Source: CADEED01 sp039930985
GTDB lineage: Bacteria; Pseudomonadota; Gammaproteobacteria; Steroidobacterales; Steroidobacteraceae
Assembly (NCBI GenBank): GCA_039930985.1
Contig: JBDTSV010000067.1
Location: 1 to 64,000, forward strand
DNA: 64,000 nucleotides
Direction: 5' to 3'
In this document: positions 8,172-17,615 of the stretch, one piece after another
Layout: each line of letters opens with the position of its first letter
How positions within the stretch are numbered: the stretch's first letter is position 1
Notes under the pieces: model-generated
The model's input: the letters and a program-made list of their open reading frames with translations, nothing else
Told to the model about the DNA's origin: nothing
Database searches by the model: none
Translations under genes and position numbers: made by a program

Positions 8172-9824
8172 TCAATATAGATAGACCGCGCCGGCGGTTT
8201 CCTTGCTGTTGTTAGCCTGGTTACCGTCGATGCCGCGTGCGGCGCTGTCCTCTCCCAGGGCCCCCACCGCCAGCGTGAGCCCGTTGCCGCTCAACGCGAT
8301 GTCCCGTCCGAAAAAGTCTTCATGTGCCGGGTTCGGCGCCTTCACCATTTTGAGAAACGTCCAGCCGGACTCGCCGCGCTGGTACACGTACACCGCGCCG
8401 TCCTGGTTCGATGGCGGCGGGGACGAGGCGGGCTGAGGCAAGTCCGACACGCCGGCGCCGCCATTGCTGCTCTTGGAATTGCCGATCGCGAGCATTGTGC
8501 CGTTGCGATTGAACGCCAGCGATTCGCCCCAGCCACGCATACTGTTGTCGACGGCGCCCGGCGGCGGTTCGATGTACGCCTCCGGCAACCACTGTTTGTA
8601 GTACGGCAGCAGAACCAGCACCTGGTCGGTGCCGGTATAGGGGTTGCGGATCGCCACCGCCACGCGCGCGCCATTGCCGCTCACCGTCGGCACAAACGAC
8701 CTGGTTTGGTCATACAACTGCATGTCCTGCATACGCGTCCAATTTCCACCGATCTGCGTGTACGCGCGCAGGCTCGACCGACCGTCACCGCCCGAGCAGA
8801 TAGACACAATGACCGAGCCGCTGCCGCTCATTCGCGACGGGCAGGACTGGTCACGCTCGGGGATGAACGACGCGTCGAGCACCCAGACACCGGCGACGAG
8901 CTTGAACACGCGCGTGGTGCCGACCGACTGCATCTGCGACGTGTAAGGCGCCTTGGACGACACCTCGAGCAACGTGCCGGCGTCGTTCAAATCCACCGCC
9001 ATGCCGAAGTAGTCGTAGTACTGCGGCGTCGGCAGCTGGATCTTGTACGACTGACTCCACGTGCCGTTAGCCGCCCGCGCGAATAGATAGACCGCGCCCG
9101 CCAGCGGCACGGTGCCGAACTGCTCGCCGGGCGCGCCCACGGCGACCAGCGCACCGTTGGCGGAGACGCTGATCGACCGCTGTTCTGCCTGGAAGCTCAA
9201 GCCGAAGTACTGGAAGGAATGGTTCATGTCCGGCTTGAGGTACGCCTCCTGCCGCCAGCCCGCACCGACGCGGCGGAATACGTACACCGCGCCAGACGCG
9301 GCCGAGCTGTTGTCCGCCTGGTTGCCATTCACGCCCGTGGCGTTGCTGCCCTCGAAGGCTGAAGCCACCAGCGTGTTGCCATCCTGGCTGAGCTGCAGCC
9401 GGTAGCCGAAGGCGTCGCTCGCGTCCGGGTTCGACGCTTTGACGTAGCCGATGCTGGTGAGCATCAGGTCCTGCACCGAAATCTCCGCTGAGTCCGTGCA
9501 GCCGGCGGCATTGCAGGCAGAAACTTTGTAACGCGCATTCACCCAGTCCAGCGTGTGGACCGGAATCGTCAGGCTGGCGATTGTTCGCGGCGCCTGGATC
9601 GGATTGCCGTAAAGCGCGAAAGGCGAGGACGCGTTGGGTTTGAAGTAGAGCTCGTATTGAGTGGCACCTGGGACGGGAAGCCAATTGAATTGCAGCACCT
9701 TCAGCACAGGCGCGCCGACGGTGACTTGCGGAGCGGCGGGAAGCGCCGGGCTCTGTGCGAAACAATGCGGAGCGGCGGCGGGCATGAGGACGGCGGCCAG
9801 AGCCGCGAGAATGGAGACACGCAT
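8172..9824 (-). CDS. secreted FG-GAP repeat protein with fibronectin-like domain
   Basis: A 550-residue exported protein with a signal peptide ending near HCFAQ (residue 24) and an AAGGATG ribosome site. Residues about 30-120 look like a fibronectin type III domain (NWLPVPGATQYELYF). The rest is a run of integrin-like FG-GAP blades, each with the pattern FGYRLQLSQDGNTLVAS and often the insert GVNGNQADNSSAASGAVYVF. Such propellers serve in surface adhesion or as scaffolds. The first and last blades are nearly the same. The ligand is unknown. Confidence 0.8.
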   Translation of the reverse strand: MRVSILAALAAVLMPAAAPHCFAQSPALPAAPQVTVGAPVLKVLQFNWLPVPGATQYELYFKPNASSPFALYGNPIQAPRTIASLTIPVHTLDWVNARYKVSACNAAGCTDSAEISVQDLMLTSIGYVKASNPDASDAFGYRLQLSQDGNTLVASAFEGSNATGVNGNQADNSSAASGAVYVFRRVGAGWRQEAYLKPDMNHSFQYFGLSFQAEQRSISVSANGALVAVGAPGEQFGTVPLAGAVYLFARAANGTWSQSYKIQLPTPQYYDYFGMAVDLNDAGTLLEVSSKAPYTSQMQSVGTTRVFKLVAGVWVLDASFIPERDQSCPSRMSGSGSVIVSICSGGDGRSSLRAYTQIGGNWTRMQDMQLYDQTRSFVPTVSGNGARVAVAIRNPYTGTDQVLVLLPYYKQWLPEAYIEPPPGAVDNSMRGWGESLAFNRNGTMLAIGNSKSSNGGAGVSDLPQPASSPPPSNQDGAVYVYQRGESGWTFLKMVKAPNPAHEDFFGRDIALSGNGLTLAVGALGEDSAARGIDGNQANNSKETAGAVYLY

Positions 9825-9904
9825 GGCAACATCCTTGTGCGGGTAAGCAAGGAAAACAGCTTACTCCCGGAAGAGCGAGGCGAGACAAGCGCGAGAAGAG
9901 CGCA

Positions 9905-10171
9905 ATGCACAACGCCGCGGCGATGAACGTTGCCGGCGCTTTTTTCTGCTCGCGGAATCCGCCGATGGCGCGCCGCCTCGATCACATCGCAGAGATGTTC
10001 CGGCTAGAGGGCGACGAGATCATGGGCGACCTGCGGCCGCGGTCCGAATCGAGGCTGGCGGTGCTGCCGGATACCACGCACCTCACGCTCATGCAGAAGG
10101 GCGCGGTGATCATCCCGATGATCAACGACTTCCTGGACGCGAAGCCGACCGACGCGCGCAAAAAATTGTAA
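9905..10171 (+). pseudogene. C-terminal remnant of an alpha/beta hydrolase
   Basis: Only about 70 residues of homology remain. The block DHIAEMFRLEGDEIMGDL, then LAVLPDTTHLTLMQ and PMINDFLDA, is the usual C-terminus of alpha/beta hydrolases, including the strand before the catalytic His (TTH). The nucleophile elbow and the whole N-terminal part are missing. There is no convincing ribosome site at the ATG at 9905. I read it as a truncated gene left after a deletion. Confidence 0.65.
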
Positions 10172-10275
10172 GACTCGGCGACGAGTCCGGGAACATCCGT
10201 TCGCAGCGGCGCATTTGCCACCTAACTAGCCTTGAATTGACGACTGCACCGGCGCAAAAATCCACCCCATATCCG

Positions 10276-10327
10276 CGCTCGCGAAACGGGAATTTTCCCG
10301 CGAGCGTCTTTTGCCAGGGAGGCAAAA
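10276..10327 (+). promoter_or_regulatory. two stacked hairpins, the second enclosing the ribosome site
   Basis: The first hairpin has outer arms CGCTCGCG (10276-10283) and CGCGAGCG (10299-10306). The second pairs TTTTGCC (10309-10315) with GGCAAAA (10321-10327) around the loop AGGGA, so the ribosome site AGGGAGG lies in the loop and stem directly before the ATG. This could modulate translation of the BNR protein. The pairing is seen in the sequence; the function is inferred. Confidence 0.4.
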
Positions 10328-13027
10328 ATGAAAATGTTTGAAATCTTTTCCAAACCGCTGACGCTCGGCATCGTCGGCCTGGGTTCGCTTCTTTTCGCCG
10401 CCACGGCAAGCGCCGACGGATACCAGACCCGCGAAGACAAGATGTCGGTCATGGGCAAACGCGCCGCCGCGGCCGTAGCCCGCATCAATGCGCAGGCTCA
10501 TGGAACATCGTCGCGCCTGGCGGCGCGGGCCGCCGTCGGCGACGACGGTTGCCTGAACGACCCTGAATGCGGCGAGGAAGGCGAAGAAGAGGAAGAAGTT
10601 CCGGGCGGACAAGCGGAGCTGTCGATCGCGGTCGATGAGAGCGGCCGGCACATCGTCATCGGCTTCAATGACACTCGCGGTTTCGCCAACAGCCCGATCT
10701 CCGTTTCCGGCTACCTGTACTCCGAAGACGGCGGCAAGACTTTCGTCGACGGGGGCCAGCTTCCCTCGCCGGGCAATGAAGCCATCGGCACCACGTTGTT
10801 CCCGCAGGTGTTCGGCGATCCGGAGGTCAAATACCTCGGCAACTGCGTGTTCGTGTACGCGTCCATCGTGATCGCGAAGGCTGGCGATGCGGCGGATGTG
10901 CAGACCATGGGCGTGCATCGCTCCACCGATTGCGGAAAAACCTGGAAGGGGCCTTTCGTGGTGACTTCGGCCACCAACCCCAGCGGCATCGTCGAAGATG
11001 GCTTTCCCGCGGACGCCGCCGACAAGGAGTTCATGGACGTCGATCCGGAAACCGGCCGCGTCATCCTGAGTTGGACTAACTTCACGCCAGCACCCACCGC
11101 GCTGGGCGGCGTCGAGATTCGCACCACGTATTCGGACAACCTGAAGACCGCGGCCCTACCCACCTGGTCGCCGAGCACCGTGGTCTCCAGCACCGAAACG
11201 GATGGCCAGGCCTCGATCCCGCGCTTCGCGGCGCGCAGCAACAACGCCTATGTGGCGTGGCGGCGCTTCCCGTTCCCCGGCACCTTCTTCGGCCTTGGGA
11301 ATTCCGTGGCACTGGCGCGCTCCACCGACAACGGCGCCACCTGGCAGGCGCCAATCGAAACCGCCGAGTTCTTCACCATGGACCAGGTGCTCGGCAACGA
11401 TCGCGTCAACACCTCCCCGTCACTCGCCGTCGACAACTCGCGCGGCGCGCGGCGCGGCACGGTGTATCTCGTGTACGCCAACAACAACAGCGGCGACGGC
11501 GCCGACATCGTCTTTCAGAAGAGCACCGACGGCGGCAAGACACTGTCCGCGCCTCTCGAGATCAACGCCCGTCCGGGCGAAGACCGCCCGCAATGGTTTC
11601 CGTGGGTGAGCGTGGACAATGTCACTGGTCGCGTCAGCGTCTTCTACTACGACCAGGGTATCGACACTTCCGGCGATCTCACCGAAACCAGCTACACCTT
11701 TTCGGATGACGGTGGTGCGCATTGGTCCGCGCCCGTGCCGCTCACGAAAATTCCGTTTCATGCCGGCTGGGGCAACGATACGGGCCAGCCCAACCTGGGC
11801 GACTACAACCAGGCGGTATCGCAGAACGGCCAGTTGTTTGCCGCGTATGCCGTGACCTCGCCACCGCCCGGCGGCTTCACCGACGGCCAGCCCGCCACGA
11901 ACCTCACCGTGCCCAACATCGAGTTCAAGCGGGTCTCGCAGCTCTCGCTGACCGACGTGAACTCGCTGCCGCTGTCAATCGACGTCAACGGCGTGACCGC
12001 CACCGACATCGTCGGCAATCACAATGGGTTCCTCGATCCGGGCGAGACCATACGCGTGCGGATACCGCTGACTAACTACACCACCAACGGCGTCTCCGCC
12101 GCGGCGGCGCGCAATGTGTCGGCCGTGCTCGTCTCCGACACGCCCGGAGTGCAGGTTCTGCAGCCGCTCGGCAGTTATGGCGTCATCACCCCCGGAGCCA
12201 GCTCCGCGGGTTCGCTGACTTACCTGCTCCGGCTGCAGCCCGGCTTCGATCCCGGCACGAAGATCAATCTGCGCCTGCAGACGTTCGGCCGCTTCAAAGG
12301 CGGCCTCGTCGATCTCGGCACCCTGCGACACCGGCTGTTCACCGGCACGCCGGTGGCCACGACCTTGCTCACCGAAAACTTCAACGGCGCCGCGCCCGGC
12401 TTGCTACCCACCGGCTGGACGTCGTTGCACGGCGGCGGCACGAACACCGTGCCCTGGGTGACTAACAACACCTTCTGCGGGTCGAGCAACGTCGCATTCC
12501 ACGCGAATGCGGATGACAACCCGGGCGGCAACCCGACGCGCTTCGAGCGCCTGTTGAGCCCGCAATACATCGTGCCCGCGGACGCCGACTACGTCTCCGT
12601 CGAGTTCGACGTGTGCACCGACACCGAGGATGATCCAAACTTCAACGTGCTGGCCTACGACGGCGTCGCGTTGCGCGTCACGGATCTCACCGCCGGCCGC
12701 ACGCTGCGTTCAGTGCTCGCCGAAGCCTTCGACGACGAGTTCACCACCGGCGACGTCAAGCACTATCCCAAGCACCTGCCGCGCAACAGCAACCCCGCCT
12801 ACTTCCAGGACATGTCCGTGTGGGCAGGGAAGTCGGGTGGACCCAAGCATGTGCGCCTGCGTCTGCCCGGCATGGCCGGCTCCACCGCGCAGCTGCGCTT
12901 CGAGTTCACGCAAGACAGCAACGGCACCTGCCTCGACGTGGGCGGCGGACCCGTGTGCGGCGTGTCGGTGGACAACGTGGTGGTGAAGAGCGTGAAGGAG
13001 ACGGCGGCGCCTGTGCCGCGGCATTGA
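10328..13027 (+). CDS. secreted BNR/Asp-box (sialidase-like propeller) protein
   Basis: An 899-residue exported protein; the signal peptide ends near ATASA (about residue 29). Several Asp-boxes mark a sialidase-like propeller: SEDGGKTF, STDCGKTW, STDNGATW, STDGGKTL and SDDGGAHW. The typical sialidase Arg triad is not evident, so enzyme activity is doubtful. A middle domain (VGNHNGFLDPGETIRVRIPL) resembles the Ig-like domains found after exported propellers. The C-terminal third looks like a jelly-roll carbohydrate-binding fold. It ends at a terminator. Role unknown; an outer-surface or secreted protein. Confidence 0.75.
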   Translation: MKMFEIFSKPLTLGIVGLGSLLFAATASADGYQTREDKMSVMGKRAAAAVARINAQAHGTSSRLAARAAVGDDGCLNDPECGEEGEEEEEVPGGQAELSIAVDESGRHIVIGFNDTRGFANSPISVSGYLYSEDGGKTFVDGGQLPSPGNEAIGTTLFPQVFGDPEVKYLGNCVFVYASIVIAKAGDAADVQTMGVHRSTDCGKTWKGPFVVTSATNPSGIVEDGFPADAADKEFMDVDPETGRVILSWTNFTPAPTALGGVEIRTTYSDNLKTAALPTWSPSTVVSSTETDGQASIPRFAARSNNAYVAWRRFPFPGTFFGLGNSVALARSTDNGATWQAPIETAEFFTMDQVLGNDRVNTSPSLAVDNSRGARRGTVYLVYANNNSGDGADIVFQKSTDGGKTLSAPLEINARPGEDRPQWFPWVSVDNVTGRVSVFYYDQGIDTSGDLTETSYTFSDDGGAHWSAPVPLTKIPFHAGWGNDTGQPNLGDYNQAVSQNGQLFAAYAVTSPPPGGFTDGQPATNLTVPNIEFKRVSQLSLTDVNSLPLSIDVNGVTATDIVGNHNGFLDPGETIRVRIPLTNYTTNGVSAAAARNVSAVLVSDTPGVQVLQPLGSYGVITPGASSAGSLTYLLRLQPGFDPGTKINLRLQTFGRFKGGLVDLGTLRHRLFTGTPVATTLLTENFNGAAPGLLPTGWTSLHGGGTNTVPWVTNNTFCGSSNVAFHANADDNPGGNPTRFERLLSPQYIVPADADYVSVEFDVCTDTEDDPNFNVLAYDGVALRVTDLTAGRTLRSVLAEAFDDEFTTGDVKHYPKHLPRNSNPAYFQDMSVWAGKSGGPKHVRLRLPGMAGSTAQLRFEFTQDSNGTCLDVGGGPVCGVSVDNVVVKSVKETAAPVPRH

Positions 13028-13046
13028 TGCCGGTTTGTTAGACCAG

Positions 13047-13079
13047 AGCCCCGGTGGCGAAAGTCGCCGGGGCCTTTTT
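13047..13079 (+). terminator. terminator after BNR gene
   Basis: GCCCCGG and CCGGGGC arms with a partly paired GAAA-loop interior, followed by TTTTT. It lies 20 bases after the stop of the BNR gene. Confidence 0.85.
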
Positions 13080-13085
13080 ACGGGT

Positions 13086-14189
13086 TCATGCTGCCCCGAA
13101 CGTGAGGCGCGTGCCCACGTAAGGCCGGATGATCTTGTCCGGCATCACGCGCAGTGCCTCGGCGATGAAAACCTCGCCCGTGCAATGCATGGGCACGATG
13201 TAGGTGGGATTGATCTTCGCGAACTCCGCCACCGTGCGCCGGGCTTCGTCTTCCGTTCTCGGCTTGACCAGGTGAAATCCACCCACGACCGCGTGCACTT
13301 TCTGAATGCCCGAGACCGCCTGCGCGCGCCTAACAGAGTTCAGCACGCCACGATGGCTACAGGAGGCGATCACCACGAGCCCGAGGCCCTTCACCGCGTA
13401 GCAGGTGGCGAGCTCATGCTCGCCGTCGTCTACGATCTGCTTCGCATCGCGCTTGGACGGCGATAGCGCAGCCGCGTCGCAGCCCACACCCGGACGCATC
13501 TGCGTCGGGATCGCGGCACGCTCGAACGTCTCGAGCGGAATCAATCCGGTGGTAAACGCGTGATCCGCAACCACCGTCGGATCGGCGGCAATCTTCACGT
13601 CCAATCCAGCCTGCGCCAGTTCCTTGCGATCGAGCGCGCCCATGATGGGCGGAGGCGAGCCGATCATCGCCACGCGTTCGCAGAAAGTTTCCTCACCGCC
13701 CACGATCAGCGGCAGATGCTTGGCGGGAACGTTGCTCCCGAAGACAGCCGCGAAACCGCCGTAGTGATCGAGATGCCCGTGACTCAACACCGCCGCATTG
13801 AGCTGGTTCGTGTCGATGCCGAGGATGGAGAGGTTGTTAGCCAGCACTTCGGGGGAGTAGCCGAAGTCGACCATGACGGAGCGCGACTGCCAGCTGAGTT
13901 GCGACGAGGCCAGCAGCGACAGCCCAAACTCGCCCATGAGCGCGTGCCGCGACATCCGCGGCAGCAGCTTGCCCGCGATGCGCTCGACGCGAAGGCCGGG
14001 CAGCGTCAGATCCGACAGGAACGGCCCGAAGGTCGCGTTGTCGACCAGTACCTGGAGGGCGAGGGTGTCAACTTCAGGCACGGCGAATGGGGTGGCGGCC
14101 ACCGCGCGGCCGAGTTTGCACGCGGCCGCTGTGGCGAGCGCGCCGGCCATGAACGCTCTTCTCGTCGATGAACCATGGACTTGCGACAT
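13086..14189 (-). CDS. Tat-exported MBL-fold metallohydrolase
   Basis: A 367-residue protein with a twin-arginine signal (STRRAFMAGALATAAA). The metallo-beta-lactamase motif is SHGHLDHYGG, and the later metal ligands lie in CSHRG and GGFHL. This arrangement fits the MBL subgroup related to 7,8-dihydropterin-6-methyl-4-aminobenzene-phosphate synthase-like proteins, which is diverse in function. Export by Tat implies folding with metal in the cytosol. The substrate is unknown. It converges with the BNR gene. Confidence 0.8.
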   Translation of the reverse strand: MSQVHGSSTRRAFMAGALATAAACKLGRAVAATPFAVPEVDTLALQVLVDNATFGPFLSDLTLPGLRVERIAGKLLPRMSRHALMGEFGLSLLASSQLSWQSRSVMVDFGYSPEVLANNLSILGIDTNQLNAAVLSHGHLDHYGGFAAVFGSNVPAKHLPLIVGGEETFCERVAMIGSPPPIMGALDRKELAQAGLDVKIAADPTVVADHAFTTGLIPLETFERAAIPTQMRPGVGCDAAALSPSKRDAKQIVDDGEHELATCYAVKGLGLVVIASCSHRGVLNSVRRAQAVSGIQKVHAVVGGFHLVKPRTEDEARRTVAEFAKINPTYIVPMHCTGEVFIAEALRVMPDKIIRPYVGTRLTFGAA

Positions 14190-14383
14190 GCAGGAACCTC
14201 ATCCGTTTGAGCTAAAGCCCTTATAGAAGAGTACGTAACACGGATCGAAAACGGACATGAGCGCGAGGTCAACGAGCGACGCTTCATCGCGGCAGACGGC
14301 GCCTATATCCAGCGGCGGCATCCACGCGACAGCGCGGCCTTGCGACCCTGCTACCGTGAGCGCCACATCACAGGAGAGCGCCA

Positions 14384-14701
14384 ATGAACCCGCAGGAATG
14401 TACTGAGCTTGCAAATCCAGGCCAAGACGAAAACGTGGGCGTTGAGGACGATCTGGATGATGAGGAAGATACAGATGACGAAGACGAAGACGACGACCAG
14501 GATGCAGACGACGATGTCGGCACCGATGAGCGCGGTAAGGAAATGCTGAAAGCGGACCCGGTGGCCGAGCCGGACGTCAGCTCCGATCGCGGCGCGCCGA
14601 GTGAAGTTGTATCGCCCGGTCACGCGCGGGTTGAGAACCGGAAGCCGCCGTTGGACATCAAGCAGATTGAAGAAATCGAGGACGATGCGCCGGGCGGTTG
14701 A
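14384..14701 (+). CDS. small acidic protein (105 aa)
   Basis: A 105-residue, extremely acidic protein: residues about 20-45 are almost only Asp and Glu. CAGGAGAG precedes the ATG at 14384. Its tail LDIKQIEEIEDDAPGG resembles that of the 51-residue protein at 6895. No domain is recognised; it is probably disordered. It is followed by the M48-like membrane protein on the same strand. Confidence 0.55.
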   Translation: MNPQECTELANPGQDENVGVEDDLDDEEDTDDEDEDDDQDADDDVGTDERGKEMLKADPVAEPDVSSDRGAPSEVVSPGHARVENRKPPLDIKQIEEIEDDAPGG

Positions 14702-14771
14702 GGCTGGGGGGCGACGCCCATCATTTAGCTCCTGTCCTGTCCAGATTCCCGTCAGAAGTCGTAGTCCGCAT

Positions 14772-16187
14772 ATGGACAACGCCGCTGCTGACTTCCGCGC
14801 GCTGACGCCCGGCGAACGCGAAGGCTTTCTCGAGGCCGTCACGCGCCATCGCGCTGCAGCCTGGCGGGTGACCGCGGCGAGCACCCTGACGCTGGCCGCC
14901 GCGGCGCTGGTCGTTGCGCTGCTTTCTGCGCCGCTCTGGTACGCCGCGCTTGCGCTCGGCGCTGATCTTTTGAACCTGGTTACCCCCACGCCGAACCTCG
15001 TCGGCGATTTCGTGTCCTTTACCGACCGCTGGGACGATGCCGGGGTGAGCATCAGTTCCGCGCAGTGGGTGTACTGGATGGCCATCGCCGCATTGCCCGG
15101 CGCCATCGTCATGGTTTGCATCGCACTGGCGTTGCGTCGTGCGCTGAAGGTACTCGCGGCGCACGAGCAAGCCGCGCTCGAAGGCAGCGTGCCGCATGAG
15201 TTCACTTTGGAAGAGCAGCGGTTGCGCAACGTCATCGCAGAGATGAGCATCGCCGCCAGCATCCGCCAGCCCGGTGTGCTCATCGTCGAATCCGGGGGCT
15301 ACGGCGCGGGCATCTTCGGCACAGAGGACCAGCCGCTGATCGTCATCTCGCGCGCGCTGCTCGCGGACCTCGATCGCGCGGAGCTGCAAGGTGTCGCGGG
15401 CCACCTGGTAGGCAGCATCGCGCAAGGAGATCTGGCCCTGGGCCGCGGTGCCGCGCTGACCCTCGCGTTCTTCAATCTCATGTCGCGACTCGCGACGGTC
15501 TTCAACGAACCGGGCGCGGGCAAGATCATGGCGCGTACCTTTGCCGGGCTGCTGATACCCACGTCTGCGCGCATCGAGACCGTGGCCGCGGCCATCGGCG
15601 AATCCTTCGCGAGCAGTGCGCCCGAGGCGGCGGAAGCGCCCAGGAAAAACTGGAAGGATTACGCGACGCTCGTCTTCGTCGGACCTGTCGTCATGCTCGG
15701 CTTCTTCGGGGGCATCGTGAGTTTCCTGGTGCTGGGTCCGCTGCTGTCGTTGGCGTGGCGGCAACGCAAGTACATGGCGGACGCCACCGCCGTGCGACTG
15801 ACGCGCGATCCGGACACGCTCGCGCGTGCGCTCGAGAAGCTCGCGGAGCGGGGCGGGGGTTCGCCGCTCGGTCAGTGGACCGGGCACCTCGCCGTCGCGG
15901 GCGGCTCAGGCTCGCGTGGGTTCATGAGCGGAAGCTTCGTACCGATGTTGCCGTCGGCGGATCAACGGCTGCGGGCGCTGCGCAAGCTGGGCGCGACGCT
16001 CACGCGGGCGACGGAACGACTGCCGGTCGGGAAGCGGGTGATCGTCGGCATGCTGCTGAGTGTGGTGGGGATGCTCACCGTCGTGTTGTTGCCGCTGCTG
16101 ATGTACGTGTCCGCGGCGCTGTCGGCGTTGTTTCTGGGGCTGCCGTTGTCGATCGTGCATCTGCTGCTGAGATGGGTCGGGCACTGA
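14772..16187 (+). CDS. M48-like membrane protein lacking the zinc site
   Basis: A 471-residue membrane protein with the layout of M48/HtpX-type peptidases: two transmembrane segments near residues 35-60 and 95-120, a soluble domain, then a hydrophobic hairpin near 295-325 and two at the C-terminus. Where M48 enzymes carry HExxH, this protein has HLVGS (His211). Where they carry the third ligand in a YEAD-type motif, it has YMAD (Met335). Two of three ligands and the catalytic Glu are therefore missing, so it is probably not a protease. I chose the ATG at 14772; its ribosome site is weak. Confidence 0.65.
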   Translation: MDNAAADFRALTPGEREGFLEAVTRHRAAAWRVTAASTLTLAAAALVVALLSAPLWYAALALGADLLNLVTPTPNLVGDFVSFTDRWDDAGVSISSAQWVYWMAIAALPGAIVMVCIALALRRALKVLAAHEQAALEGSVPHEFTLEEQRLRNVIAEMSIAASIRQPGVLIVESGGYGAGIFGTEDQPLIVISRALLADLDRAELQGVAGHLVGSIAQGDLALGRGAALTLAFFNLMSRLATVFNEPGAGKIMARTFAGLLIPTSARIETVAAAIGESFASSAPEAAEAPRKNWKDYATLVFVGPVVMLGFFGGIVSFLVLGPLLSLAWRQRKYMADATAVRLTRDPDTLARALEKLAERGGGSPLGQWTGHLAVAGGSGSRGFMSGSFVPMLPSADQRLRALRKLGATLTRATERLPVGKRVIVGMLLSVVGMLTVVLLPLLMYVSAALSALFLGLPLSIVHLLLRWVGH

Positions 16188-16278
16188 AGCACGAAACGGA
16201 CACGTAGCCCAAAAGCATCGCCGTGCGTTGTCCGGCAACCGCCATGGTTCGCGTATTCCTCGATGAGGAAACCAAATC

Positions 16279-17556
16279 ATGAGCTCACGACACGTCTGCA
16301 CGCTGCTTCTTGCCCTGATCGCTGGCCCCGTGGCCGCGCAGGTCGACCAGATATTGCCGCCCATCGGCGGACCCGGCGGCGGCCAGTTTTTCCAGCGGTG
16401 CAGAGAAGATTCCATCCTGACCGGGGTCGCCTTGCTGGTCGGCGATGACGTGGACGGGATTCGGGCGTACTGCCGCATCTCGCCTGAACCCACGGGCGGC
16501 CAATCGTATGTCTACAACGGGAGCGCCGGAAGTCCTGGCGGTAAATGGGCCAGGCTCGAGTGTCCCGACTCGGCTCCGCTCGTCACCGGCATCGAAGTCG
16601 GTTATGAGGGCGAGCAGACCGTCATCGTCAACAACGTGCACCTGTTCTGCGGCCTGGCGCTGCCGAACCAGTCTCTAACTACATATCCCACGGCGGTGTT
16701 CGACGGTCCCCCGATCGGCAAGGGCGGCGACGGCCTCAAGGTGGCGCTGAGCAAGGGTTTCGCAAGCTGCCCGCCGGGCCTGGTGGCGGTCGGCATCAAT
16801 GGCCGCGCTGGCAAATGGGTGGACGCGTTCAGTCTCATCTGCGGTCCGCTGTTCAAGAACCCAAACTACCAGCACGCGACGCCGGAAAAGCCGGTGGTGA
16901 AGTCGATCGGTCGCGTGAACACGGGCACGAGCACACCGCGGCCGCCTCGCCCCATCTGCGATTCGGCGCGCGATGCGCTGGCGCGCCAGTCACCCGCGTC
17001 TCCGAACCTCGTCGCACAGTGCCGCGCCGCGGGCGGCAACCCCGGCGCAGGTCCCAGCAATAAAGAAATCGAAGCGGTGAGAATGCGCGGCGAATACGCG
17101 TGCTCCATCGACGCCGCCGCCAGCGAACTGCGCAACCGCTTCACCGGCTTCGCGCGCCGCGGGTTTGAGATCGGGCTCGGAGCCTGGGCCGACCAGACTG
17201 CCCCCGGCCCGGGCAAGCAGCGGTATCACGATGCGCTGACTGCTCCGGAGCAGCAGGGTTTCGATCTCGCCGCGGCCTACGCGCTGCCCAAGAACCTGTA
17301 CGCCAAGCTGATTGCGGTCGGGCTGGTTATCGCGGGCGCGGACGCGGAGGTGGCGGCGGCGCGCACTACCGATGCCGATGTGTTCTTCCGGCAGGGCTTC
17401 GACATCGCCAGCGGGTTGTTTGGTGATCCGGCGGCGGGATCGGAAGGAAGCAAAGTCATGGGCGCGGGTGCGATGGCGATTCGCAATGGGCTGAGCGAGC
17501 CGGGGCGGCGCGGGTTCGATGCATCGGCGAAGCTGCATCTGGCGCGGAGTTACTGA
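16279..17556 (+). CDS. secreted protein, first of two tandem paralogues
   Basis: A 425-residue exported protein with a signal peptide ending near PVAAQ. GAGGAAA lies before the ATG. The N-terminal half has Gly-rich, Cys-containing repeats (GGPGGGQFFQRC, LVGDDVDGIRAYC, VAVGINGRAGKWVDAFSLIC). One linker unit (SIGRVNTGTSTPRP ... SPNLVAQC) leads to a helical C-terminal domain with GLGAWADQTAPGPGKQRYHD. No known family is recognised with confidence. The following gene is a clear paralogue, starting 59 bases downstream. Confidence 0.7.
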   Translation: MSSRHVCTLLLALIAGPVAAQVDQILPPIGGPGGGQFFQRCREDSILTGVALLVGDDVDGIRAYCRISPEPTGGQSYVYNGSAGSPGGKWARLECPDSAPLVTGIEVGYEGEQTVIVNNVHLFCGLALPNQSLTTYPTAVFDGPPIGKGGDGLKVALSKGFASCPPGLVAVGINGRAGKWVDAFSLICGPLFKNPNYQHATPEKPVVKSIGRVNTGTSTPRPPRPICDSARDALARQSPASPNLVAQCRAAGGNPGAGPSNKEIEAVRMRGEYACSIDAAASELRNRFTGFARRGFEIGLGAWADQTAPGPGKQRYHDALTAPEQQGFDLAAAYALPKNLYAKLIAVGLVIAGADAEVAAARTTDADVFFRQGFDIASGLFGDPAAGSEGSKVMGAGAMAIRNGLSEPGRRGFDASAKLHLARSY

Positions 17557-17615
17557 GGGAACCCGCGCCGAAATCCGATGCCGCGCGCATTGGATTTCTC
17601 GGCGTAACAGGAAAC

